From NCBI GenBank assembly GCA_030247855.1, contig JAPDRN010000001.1, positions 186,001 to 250,000 of the forward strand: a stretch of 64,000 nucleotides of DNA. The letters are read 5' to 3'. This stretch comes from Knufia peltigerae. Taxonomy: Eukaryota > Ascomycota > Eurotiomycetes > Chaetothyriales > Trichomeriaceae. The position numbers were made by a program, and so were the translations under genes. How positions within the stretch are numbered: the stretch's first letter is position 1; each line of letters begins with the position of its first letter. The notes beneath the pieces are model-generated. The model had not been told where the DNA came from. It worked only from the letters and a program-made list of their open reading frames with translations, and did not search any database. Shown in pieces: positions 21,136 to 31,114 of this stretch.

Positions 21136-24085
21136 TCAAATGGCCCAAGCCTCTACATCGTCGCCCTTGTGTATGAATGGCTCATCGATCTGCTTGATAC
21201 CCAGATCTCCACAAAGAACACATTGTTCAGCAACTAGCCCGTCTAGTTCCTGTACTAGTTTCTGCCTCTGCACCCCGACACTCAACCCCTGGTTGACTTC
21301 TGTCTGGAGATCTTTGATTCGTTTCCGCTTGCTGCTTCCCGAACTTTCGAGTACTCGCTTTCCGAGACAGTCGCTGTGGAAGGCGTGCTGACAAGGGAAC
21401 ACAAAAAACTGTCGACTCAATACTGGCAGCGTGCAGATCCAACACCGCTCACCCGATTCGACAATGGCATATCGGTGGTCTAGGGCGGCAATTTCTGCCT
21501 TGATTTGTTCGGCCGTATGCTGCGAGATATCCATCTCCTGTTTCAGACTGTCAATATGCCGTGAGTATTCTTCCAGCGCCTCACATATCTCCTCTTTGAA
21601 ATCGTCGATGACCACAAAATCTGGAAATAAAGGAATAAGATCTTCGATTCGGAGGAGTTCGCAACGTTTCAAGAAGTTGATGGCTTCTTTGATGGATTCC
21701 GCCTCTCTGATCTTCTTCTCTGCAATCAAGAGCCAGAGCTTCTTCCTCATCTTATCATTTCCCTCGAGTCGATCGGCGACGATGGCGGCCAGGTCGATGT
21801 CGTCGTGCTGTAACGCAAGTTGCACAGCCTGCTGATACTGTCCCATGGTGCTGTAGATATGCACACAGGACTGCACACGGTCATGCTGAATGCAAAGACG
21901 TAATGCAAAATCGGCATCATACAATGGAGGCGAGGGTTGACTTTCGAGGTAACCCAACAACGCACTCTCTGATGGCGAAGGGTGCGAAGCCATAATCGAG
22001 ATGAGAGCATTGTGTACCGAAGCTGGGACCTCGAAATTGTTGCTAACCACGAAATTCAGATATCGAACAGCTTGGTTTTGTGCCAGCGGTACATTGGCAG
22101 TTTCGTTGTACGCCAACAGTGCTGGAACCATCTTTTGAGCATCAAGGTTACTTCGTCGTACCAGGATCTCGACCAATCCGGTGGGGACGTGGATCATGAG
22201 TACATTGCTATATCGATAGAACGTCTCCGGGTTGCTTTGCTTGTTTAGCACTGACAGTGCTTCTGTCCATTTCTCTCGTTGTACCCAATATGAGAGGACA
22301 TAGTCATAGTCTGTAATGGTGTTGGCGAAAAAGAGTAATTCGTCTTCTCTGTCATGGCTGGATATCACTTCGTACACCGTTTTGGCGTCGAGGTCTGTTT
22401 TATGTTTGGTGACGAACTCTTGGAACTCACTTCGGGTTTGTTCCAAGTCGCGTTTGGCACCACCCGCATCGGTGTTCTCGAGCAACTCTGCTTTGGTGGC
22501 TACCATGTCATCGAGAGAATTCAGCTTGGCCATGAAAATCTGTATGAGCCACGTCGCAATCATCACTCTCTGCATGACCGATGACTTCTTGTAAGCACCG
22601 AGCTTGGCCATCAAATATTTTCTGAGGGCATCATCTTGTCCGTTGTCGATGAGTGACAGGCAGACCTCTTCAAATGCTTTGCTGCTTCTCCCCCAAACGC
22701 TCGCCGCGTCCATATATTGTCCTTTGCTTGAGAGGTAGTCTCCAGATGCCGTGGCAACAGAGTCTTTTTGTGCAGCCCCTCTGGCATATCGCAACGCAGC
22801 ATCGTAGTCCTGGTTCTGTAACATAATCTTCCAGATATCTCGTTCTTCGTCATTCGCCACGATTTCAAAGATTTCTTGGTTTGTGAAGAGCCAGAAGGTG
22901 TTCTTCTTTTGATCTGATACGAGCCCGAGCGCACTCTGGCCCGGCTCTAGTACGGCTTGGTCATAGACAACACTGCCATCGAGGCGGTTGACAGCAACAA
23001 TACGACCCTCCACAAGTGCCAACACATGCCATTGCGACAGGATAGCTGATACTATCGGGTCTTGTATGAGTTTCCTCCCGCCACGCGCAGATACCGTTTC
23101 GGGGAAGACGGAGCGAGGATGCAACTTGGATTCCTTGAAAATTCGGCTGCCTAGCTCAGCCGTGGCCGGGGTACTGAGGAGTTCGCCGGTCAGGACGCCC
23201 TGGGAATATAGCCATGCGAAACTCCTTGGTTCGTCTAAACCAGCTTCTGACGACTCTGGGGAGACCGATAAGGACGCTGGAGCTGTTGAGGAAGCGCCAG
23301 TCGTCGCATGAATGATCGGTTCTTCTTTGGACAACAATTCTGCGTATATCGAGGCTGAACCTTCTTTACCCCGTCCTGCAGTCTTACCTATCCAATGGTA
23401 CAGCTTCGAATGTGACGCGACAACCACTCTTCGTGTATCTGACTTCCCCTGGATAGTTTCCGCCCATAGTCCCGTCACAGCGCCTTCCGGGATCTTCCAC
23501 ACATTGGCCGCGTATCGCTCTTCACGGCGGTAGAACTCGGAGGCGGGCTCGATGTAGATTTCGTATATGTTGCCATCTGTTGCTCCGACCAAGATCTCAC
23601 GTGTGGACGCTGTTGGCTGGGATGAATTCCATGCAATAGATTCGATGGAGACTCCTTTCAACCTGGAGAGGGACTTGGGTTGTTTAGACTGGCTATGAAG
23701 ATAAAAGTTCTCGCCGAGGGTCGTACTAATAATGAGGTGGGAAGCAGAAGGGTCTAGGAACATGCGTCGAATGAGGCCAACCTCGCTGGTCTTCTTTGGT
23801 AGGTCAACATCTTGAGGGCAGGTAGTTAGCTTGACTGCATCGACTGAGGTAGGTGGGAATATATGAACCATCAATATCTGAAGGACTCTCCAGGTCTATC
23901 CGCAGGATACGTCCCGTCGCAAGAGCAAGAATCAAAACATTATTTGCAACTTGACCCGCGACAAAGTCCGAGGCGATGTTGAACTGCAATTGTACTCGTT
24001 CGACATTGAAAATGGGTAGGCTCGTGTCGACACCTCCCTGGGCTAGGCCTTGAGCCACATATCCTTCGTCAAGATCCAGCGCCAT
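21136..24085 (-). CDS. VPS18: Vps18/Pep3, core subunit of HOPS and CORVET tethering complexes
   Basis: Exon 1 (23869-24085) and exon 2 (21136-23810) join across a 58-nt phase-1 intron with a GCTAAC branch point, giving about 963 residues. The splice restores the signature SPSDIDDVDLPKKTSEVG followed by IRRMFLDPSASHLI, characteristic of Vps18. A beta-propeller occupies the N-terminal third and a clathrin-heavy-chain-like helical solenoid the middle. A coiled-coil segment and a RING-type zinc domain end the protein (CWICTLPVLSRQFFVFPCQH, then CVLC). Vps18 is shared by HOPS and CORVET and is needed for endosome and vacuole tethering and fusion. The donor site GTTCAT is not the strict consensus. 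Confidence 0.94.
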
Positions 24086-24723
24086 CGCGCGCTGTAATCA
24101 CCAGGCTCAGCGCATTGTCAACAGTGGTATATGGCGGGAGCAAATAGTCGGGGGCTGCTGCATTCGAAGATTGCTGGGAACAGTCGCGCGTAGGTGGAAC
24201 GAACACTCAAGGTCGACGTCGGAGACGCAGACACACGTGGAAAGGCTGCGTCATCACACGTGACAAGGCTGCGGGCGAGAGCTGACTAAGGCAGCCCAAT
24301 CCCTGGATGAGGTATTGAATAAACTGTGTTCGATCCGAGACGACTAGACTCGTGAATGTCTTAAATACCTAGTCAGGTTTCCGCAGACTGCAAGAATGCT
24401 GGTCGAGAGAGATGCTTGCTTCGGTGATGATATTAAACCCATCGGAGGTATTGTTAGGAAGATCCATGGATGAATTCTAGTCCCTCTCTCAAGAATTAAT
24501 TCCTAACGAGCAAGTTGTCTACGATGTTGTTGTTACGATATATGTTTCGCACAAAAGAGACTGACAGTGCGCCATCGACCGAAGACATGACCGCTGCATC
24601 TTGATGACTGATTGTCACCGCAAATACTAGGGTAAGGCCACCAGCACAATCTTCCTATTTACCCAAATCTCATCTTACCCCCCGGGTGGTCTCTCAAAAA
24701 ATTCTCCTTGCCAGTCAGTCATA
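24086..24723. other. Divergent promoter region
   Basis: No gene is supported. It separates the 5' ends of VPS18 and the small membrane protein gene and should carry both promoters. Confidence 0.5.
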
Positions 24724-25164
24724 ATGGCCCGTCTCTCCTGGCCTCGCAACCCACCCGGATGGTTCTTGTTCGTACTTGGTGCCGTGATGGTCCTCCGTCA
24801 GATTATGGCCTTCATCGACGTCAAGCCTGTGATGGAAGAGTTTAATATCCGTGAAGAGAATTCAGTACGATTCATGGGTAAGTTTGTTCAATGAATCATT
24901 CGTTTTGTCTTGCAAAAGCTGCAAAGTACGTCGCTCAAGGACTGATGTTTGAATTTCTCTTCCAAAGCTTTCTCTATGGGCTCGATCGGCCTCTACAACA
25001 TCCTCGGTGCGCTAGAAGACAATTGGAACATATACTGGTTCTCGCTGGTATCCAGAGTTGTGGCTTCAGTCATAATGTATACCCTCAAGGGTGGATGGGA
25101 GAACTTGGCACATATCGAATTCGGTACTGCTGTTCTCCTTGCAGCTTGTATGTGGTGGACGTGA
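24724..25164 (+). CDS. Small membrane protein, uncharacterised
   Basis: Exon 1 (24724-24877) and exon 2 (24968-25164) join across a 90-nt phase-1 intron with a consensus GTAAGT donor, giving about 116 residues. It starts MARLSWPRNPPGWFLFVLGA and has hydrophobic segments at about 12-28, 50-62, 72-86 and 103-115, so probably three to four membrane spans. A polar loop between them contains VKPVMEEFNIREENSVRFMG. It resembles small hypothetical membrane proteins of other filamentous fungi, but I know no function. It converges on the ketopantoate-reductase-like gene, 256 bases away. Confidence 0.65.
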
Positions 25165-25420
25165 GGAAAGCACTCGCGTCACTCAGGGGTTACTCGGCGG
25201 GGCATTCCACGAGAAAAATAGCTCTCGAGACGGCGCTGCTCTTCGACTGCTTTACGCTACATCAACAATTGGAATATCAAAATGGAGGGAACCAGGACTT
25301 TCCACAATTGACAAGCAGGGGGAGCATCAGGTGGTCTTTACGCAGGAGGTAATATTCTCACTAGAGCTTGGTCAACTGACACTGGATTCTCGCATATTTG
25401 GACACCACCGCCCAGGAAAG

Positions 25421-26449
25421 CTACTGATGCTTTGCTTCCACCTTTTTGAGCAACTCTTTGGTTGCGGACATTGTCTTCCCCTCGGCCTCACCATAGGCAA
25501 TACAAGTTCGAAGCAGTTCCTGGTCCTGAACGTTGACCTTGCCGCCGTGGTGATACTTGTTGAATCCCACCCAATCCATGGGAAGCATCACTTTCTGTAT
25601 ACCGATCCACTGCTCCCTCATACCTTCCGGGGTCGTGGTTTCCATCAACTTTTGACCCGTTTGTCCAAAGATCTTGAGCCCTTGAATCTCTTTCGCCGAA
25701 TTCACAGCAAGAGTCCACGCTTCCCCATTGGGATCAACCTCTTCATAATCCGGCCAGCCCAATATATCGGAGGCCGCCAAGAGGGGAAACAACGGCCCAG
25801 AAGCTGCTCCAAGTTGCTCCGGGGATACTATGTCACACCTCGATAATCCACTGGCGTTGTACAGCTTCGCAAAGCCCTCTGCCACCGCCGGACTGCTGTC
25901 GTCGATCATGAACCCGGGACCGAGCTTGTCGGTATACGCCTGGTCGGCCTGTTGCAAGAGCTCTGGGTTCGTTCCTTCGTTCAGACGGAGTGTCACGTTC
26001 TTGGGTTCGTAAGAGTGGATCAAGAGTTGGGAAGAGGTCACTTGGTCACCACTGATGCCCGACGTCTCCAAGAACCAAGGTCTCAAGTCGACAAAAACCG
26101 TGCCGATAACAACGCGCGTTTTCGTCCCGCGAACCGCCTCTCCCATTGTCTTTACCAGTTTCACACCAGTTTCGCTCTTCAAGACGTGGCCGTCGAGCGT
26201 TATGAGGATATAGTCGAAGTCTGCACCAACCATCTTTGCGGGGTCCGTGATGAACGTGTAGTCCTTGTATGTCTTAAGCTGATGGTCATCGAATGAGTAG
26301 AGGAGCTGCGGCCGGCTCAGGATTTCCGCTCGATGTGGCCGAACCAGGAACGTAACGTCGGCGCCACCCAGCGTGAGGATGTACCCCATGATCAGGCCCA
26401 TGGCTCCTGCGCCAACGACGAGCACATGAGGCTTCGGTGGTTCAGTCAT
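25421..26449 (-). CDS. Ketopantoate-reductase-like (ApbA/PanE) oxidoreductase
   Basis: A 342-residue single-exon protein. The N-terminal Rossmann fold is marked by VLVVGAGAMGLIMGYILTLGG (glycine motif at about 13-18). A core strand FDYILITLDGHVL and a helical C-terminal domain follow. The architecture matches the ApbA/PanE family, whose founder reduces ketopantoate with NADPH on the way to pantothenate. Fungi carry several divergent paralogues. The C-terminal half here differs from true PanE, so the real substrate is open and an NAD(P)-dependent role in secondary or catabolic metabolism is possible. The start is an ATG directly before the fold. Confidence 0.75.
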   Translation of the reverse strand: MTEPPKPHVLVVGAGAMGLIMGYILTLGGADVTFLVRPHRAEILSRPQLLYSFDDHQLKTYKDYTFITDPAKMVGADFDYILITLDGHVLKSETGVKLVKTMGEAVRGTKTRVVIGTVFVDLRPWFLETSGISGDQVTSSQLLIHSYEPKNVTLRLNEGTNPELLQQADQAYTDKLGPGFMIDDSSPAVAEGFAKLYNASGLSRCDIVSPEQLGAASGPLFPLLAASDILGWPDYEEVDPNGEAWTLAVNSAKEIQGLKIFGQTGQKLMETTTPEGMREQWIGIQKVMLPMDWVGFNKYHHGGKVNVQDQELLRTCIAYGEAEGKTMSATKELLKKVEAKHQ

Positions 26450-27416
26450 GATTTGTTGTTGTTGGTGGTGTTGTTGGAAGTAACTGGGTTCCGTCCCGGC
26501 TTTTGGCTAAGGAAAGGAATAGCGTTTGCTAAGTTGATATGCTGGAGAGATGAGATGCTGAAGAACTTACTGCACTTCTCAAAGTTGTTGATTGCTGTGA
26601 ATTTATCTTTCATAACATCTCATCAACAGTAACACATATCAATCTCCTGAGTGATGCTATCCTCATGATGGGTCAATTCCATGCTGTGTAGACCTCGAAA
26701 GTTCGTCCGACGGCTGGCCGGACGAAATTCGTCCGATGGAAGATGGGCAAGTGCTGAGTCATTTTCCTTGTGAACAACACTCTCTGTGCAAGTATAACTC
26801 ACCTTAGTCCTTACGACGCTGGGCAGAGTTTGAATTTATGTTGTTTTTACGGGACACCAGGCCATGTTGAGGAGGTGTTGGATGTCATGACAATCGCTTG
26901 GGTTGGTCAGCGATGGAGGCGTCTCGCAAGGTCTGCCCTCTGAGCCACACCCACTCACACCACGCATCCACGAAATTCCGGCAATAGATACATTCCTCGT
27001 CTGAAGATACATCCAGGTTTCGGACTCCATGATTCCAGTATCTCTGACCAAGGTTGACGTGTATGTATCATGAGAAGCATACATGTTGCGAGAGAAGATT
27101 TCGAGTATCGATGACCCCATGGGCGACGACTTGAGAGGCACCATGGACTCTACCAGAGGCTGCACAAGGTACAATATGGAGTCTGGACTTTGACTGAATG
27201 CATATGGAATCAACATTCGTATACAGGTCATAACTGGTAAAGCAGACTTTTGAATATCGATACACTTAACTGAGTCACCTGAGATTTGCCCCCAAACACC
27301 AACACAGAATTCGAACCTTGCAATTTGGGTATAATACACATTCTCCCTCTCTTCCCTTTTTTTCTCCTTTGCCTTATCATTGCCTCATTCATAACACGCA
27401 CAAAGGTCAATATTGT
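26450..27416. other. Intergenic region
   Basis: No gene is firmly supported. A minus-strand open frame at about 26836-27339 spans 167 codons and looks mildly protein-like. It lacks an upstream ATG for its full length and has no domain, so I leave it uncalled. Confidence 0.4.
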
Positions 27417-27812
27417 TTATGCCTTGCTGTCTTTTTCGACACTGTCTTCAAATTCCACAGCTTCTTCAACAATCTGATCAGTCAGTCCGGGGACAGTCAC
27501 GTCTGGGAGGTATTTGCTATGACTTTCGCGGTGAGTGGCAGGCCCGACCATGAACTTGTGAGCCTTGTCAGTGAGATCGTCAGTCAAGCCTGGTCCGGTG
27601 CCTTTGGCGGTCCGCATAAAGTCATGAGCAGCTGTTGCCGCCTCGTCAGTGACTCCGCTGCTGGAGCGACGGATCGTGCCCGCCATGAAGTCGTGTGCCG
27701 ATTTAGCAACGTCATCAGAGATACCGCTGCTTGAGCGACGGTGGGTGCCACCCATGGGAGTAGTAGTAGCTGCAGCTGCAGCGGTAGCTGGCACACCTTG
27801 TTTGGAAGTCAT
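27417..27812 (-). CDS. Small protein of four short tandem repeats, unknown function
   Basis: A 131-residue single-exon protein from an ATG at 27812. After an Ala/Thr-rich start, one motif recurs: SGISDDVAKSAHDFM (about 29-43), SGVTDEAATAAHDFM (52-66), PGLTDDLTDKAHKFM (74-88) and PGLTDQIVEEAVEFE (108-122). The first two copies are preceded by an identical RRSSS, a possible site for basophilic kinases such as PKA. The repeat predicts a short amphipathic helix capped by S/P-G-x-S/T-D. No signal peptide or membrane span is present. I do not recognise the family; proteins of this build are sometimes stress- or conidia-related in fungi, but that is speculation. Confidence 0.6.
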   Translation of the reverse strand: MTSKQGVPATAAAAATTTPMGGTHRRSSSGISDDVAKSAHDFMAGTIRRSSSGVTDEAATAAHDFMRTAKGTGPGLTDDLTDKAHKFMVGPATHRESHSKYLPDVTVPGLTDQIVEEAVEFEDSVEKDSKA

Positions 27813-28434
27813 TGTGTGATACGTAGGTTTGGATGGTAGGGAAGGGATATTGGTAGGAATACGAGTAGCGTTGTCTTAGAAGCAAAAGGTTTTCAATCTC
27901 ACTGGCTTTTTTTTGATTCACAGCAGATGGATTTGAAGCTCCCAGGATGAAGTCAGCGCAGGACAAAGCTGTATGTAATGAGTATATATGTCGTATGAGC
28001 GGCATCCGGAGGGGTTCGTGTCGTGTGCCCTTTCCGGTCCAGGGGTCGTCGGCGAACGCGGGGTTGCTCTCTGTGCCCTCGTGTTGGAACTGGCAATGAG
28101 CGGCGTGACATGGGTGTAGCCATTCAATCATTCGCCCTGAGAGAAGATGGGTGGTGTGAGTGGGAAAATGCATCTCTTGATGACGTGAATTCTACTCAAT
28201 CGACCTAGAGCAGCGCATTCTTGATTTAGTCGCTCTCATAGTAGACTTACTACCCATACAGTTGGAGTTTCTCGGGACCTTGCTAGAATGAGTGTTTTTA
28301 GGGACAACAGAAGTCCTTACTCCTCCCATCGTGATCGGCATCGTGGTGAATGTCGCAGCAGTGGTCAATCCTGCATTTACACACCATCTCGCCCTGCAAT
28401 TATGATGGTCAATCGCGATGAGTGATGGCCTTGA
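27813..28434. other. Intergenic region
   Basis: No gene is supported. The left part should be the promoter of the repeat protein, which is transcribed leftward. Confidence 0.45.
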
Positions 28435-29010
28435 TGGCTACTTCTAGCTCGGGACGAATCAAAGGGAGCCTTAAACGAATCCTACAGCTTAAAAAACGAG
28501 GCCCAGAGATTTCCCGAAGTACAAACGGATCCTTTCTCATTTTACTCAGTCCGTCATGTTCGGAAGATCATGAGCATCAGGACATGATGCGACCTCACCA
28601 TGTGCCATCTGGCTCTCGGACTACAGCCCTAACATCCGAAAAGATACAACCTAAATCTTGTTACCGATGGATACACTGTTTTCAAATTCCTCCATCTAGG
28701 GATGGCTTGAGGCCACCCATGATCTTCGATCCAAAGGTCCCCTCAGCGCAGCGTTTCTACCGACTCGTCTCTAGTTCCGTGTACTCGCAATAATGGCAGA
28801 GCCTATCGGGCCTCTGACACTCTCAATACTGACCTCGACCACGGAACATACAGCTTCGGAGCAACCGCCAGAAATGTCGAGGTTCAAGACGATCGGCCCG
28901 AGCCAAGCATCTCGTTTACAGAAGCTGATGTGTGGAATGGCAACGGCCACCTCGTGATGACATATCCAGATGATCCAAGGTCATGTATAAAGAGGCCTGG
29001 AAGTTTGTAG
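28435..29010 (+). pseudogene. Stop-interrupted coding frame, unknown family
   Basis: A single plus-strand frame reads as plausible protein over its whole length but is cut by TGA at 28585, TAA at 28630, TGA at 28708 and TGA at 28720, before a final TAG at 29008-29010. The open part after 28722 spans about 95 codons, with a balanced acidic sequence including DLDHGTYSFGATARNVEV and EADVWNGNGHLVMTYPDD. No frameshift is needed, which suggests base-substitution decay. An overlapping frame at 28422-28793 is open for 123 codons and could be the real one instead. I do not recognise either. The stretch ends only 66 bases before the amidohydrolase start. Confidence 0.35.
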
Positions 29011-29076
29011 GTTTCTTCTTTCGAATGACTTTCAATTTGCACAATTTTTGGTCTGAGGGAGCAAACTTCATCCAAA

Positions 29077-30505
29077 ATGACCTCCTTTGCCATCACCAAC
29101 GTTCGTATCTTCGATGGGGAAAATGTCCTAGAAGATGCCGATGTCCTCGTGGAAGATGGCATCATCAAACAGGTTGGACATGGCTTGAACCCAAGCAACC
29201 TCCCAAATATCTCGATGCCCAGCCACACATTACTCCCAGGCCTCATTGATGCGCATTCCCACCCTGACCGCGAGGTCAAGATGTTGGAGCAGTCGTACCG
29301 ATTTGGCATAACCACACTTATGGACATGCACAATGTGCACGAAAACGCGGTGCAATTGAAGACATGGGCACAAGAGAGAAAGGACATTCCCGACATAAAA
29401 AGTTGCCACTATGCTGCAACGGTGAAGAATGGTTGGCCAGCTTGGGTGGAAATGAAGTTGCCCGGTATTGAAGTAAGTACTTACGAATTGATCAAGAGAC
29501 GAAGGCATTGAAGGTGAAAGTGTGCCCTGGTAAAGCGCTCCAAGCTGACCGTTCTTTTATTTGCACGCACCAGCCTGCCCGCTTCGAGGATTATCCAAAT
29601 GTCAACAGCGAGGAAGCGGCCGAGGCTTACATCCAGAAAGCAATCGAAGGCAAGTATGACTACATCAAATTGATGCACGAAGATGGACGGGCTCTCGGGA
29701 TCCCTGAGGGTCAAATTTCAAAACCTACGGAGGCTGTGCAAGAAGCCGTCGTCCGGGCGGCGCATCAACGAGGTTTCAAGGTCGTCGCGCATGCCTTGTC
29801 ACTTGAAGACACCCGCCAAGTATTGAGGGCCGGCGTCGACGGCATGGCTCACACATTCTTCGACGAGCCCATGACCCCCGAAATGATCGAGCTCCACAAG
29901 CGCAACAATGTCTGGGTCAATCCGACCCTGGCATGTTTAGGAGCTCTGACGGGCGATGCGCTAGATATATCCAAGCAATTCTCCGAGGACGAACGAGTCA
30001 AGAATAAATTGTCAACGGGGGACGTTGAACTCATGCACCACTGTTTACATTTGAAGGCCCCCGGTGCAAAGTGGGAATACGCCATTGACAACGTCCGCCA
30101 GCTCAGAGATGCCGGCATCAACATCATTTGGTAAGCTTTTGCTGTGTGCCCACTGCCTTGCGTCAAAACTTGGTTTCTGGAACCGTAGCTAATGCTTCTG
30201 AACGATACAGTGGCTCTGACGCGGCGCCGGGAGCTCCGGGGTCCGTCTTTGGTGTCAATCTACACATTGAGATGTATTTGCTCGCGGAGAAAGCAGGGAT
30301 GCCAACCCAGGAAGTCCTGAGAGGTGCGACGAGCTTGACGGCCGACCTGTTCGGGTGGAACGATAGAGGTAGGATAGCAGAGGGTCTGAAGGCCGACTTA
30401 CTTCTCGTCGAAGGAAATCCTCTGAGTAACATCACGGACACCTTGAACATCAAAGGGATATGGAGAGATGGTGTCAAGTTCCAGGGTCACCAGGGATTCT
30501 CTTAG
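29077..30505 (+). CDS. Metal-dependent amidohydrolase (imidazolonepropionase/prolidase-like)
   Basis: Three exons, 29077-29472, 29574-30130 and 30211-30505, give about 415 residues. Introns of 101 and 80 nt are removed, the first with a CTGAC branch point. The TIM-barrel metal site is intact: DAHSHPD with His60 and His62, YDYIKLMHEDG with a likely carboxylated Lys164, VVAHALS with His205, GMAHTFFDEP with His225, and GSDAAPG with Asp321. The small beta-sandwich that frames the barrel is present at both ends (IFDGENVLEDADVLVEDG; IAEGLKADLLLVEGNPL). The family hydrolyses amide or ester bonds, often in dipeptides or xenobiotics; the natural substrate is unknown. No signal peptide is seen, so it is probably cytosolic. 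Confidence 0.82.
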
Positions 30506-31114
30506 TCCTAGGTACCTAGATCCTAGATAGGTAGCTACATAATGCGTGTTTGATATTCGATCCTTGTTTGTTCTGTATCTTACACCAATAGATGCTTCTC
30601 TCTCTCAGAACAAATGGTCGAATGAAGGTACGGTATGTCCCAAGTCTTTACCCACTTTTCCTAGTTCAACAAGGCGACAGTGGAATGAACTGCGACCCTA
30701 CTCGAAGCGAAGTCGGATTCCAAGAGACTATATCCCGTACATTTATTGCTCTTTTTTTTCTCTAGAAAAAATACGATTCTAGCTTGTCTTCGGAGGTTGT
30801 GTTTTATTTTAATGGTGCTTCGGAGCAAACTTCAGTTCAAGGTGGTGTAGTCGATTTGCTCGGCCCGAAGGTATATACAATCAACTGGACAGGTACTGAG
30901 TATACTTATTCACGATAAAGCTTCGGATGTTGACATTTGCTTTCAATGGCTCGGAAGTAAGTCACCAAAAATGCTGATTACACTTTGAAATAAATGTCAT
31001 CATGTACACTTTGATAGGTTACGTCCGAAGGAGTCTACGTTAGGTAGCTAGTCTCAGAGAAGGGTTCGAGTAACCATCAAGTTTTTTGCTCCGTAATGAA
31101 CATTGCCCGTGTTT
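30506..31114. other. Convergent intergenic region
   Basis: No gene is supported between the 3' ends of the amidohydrolase and the secreted hydrolase. A T run lies near 30752. Confidence 0.5.

Noticed and set aside
26836..27339. 167-codon minus-strand frame
   Set aside because: It has no ATG covering its full length, no recognisable domain and no splice partners; it remains a weak candidate only.
30995..31080. GGTTCGAG near 31065 as a possible tRNA T-arm
   Set aside because: There is no pairing T-stem, anticodon arm or acceptor stem around it; no tRNA gene was found anywhere in the window.
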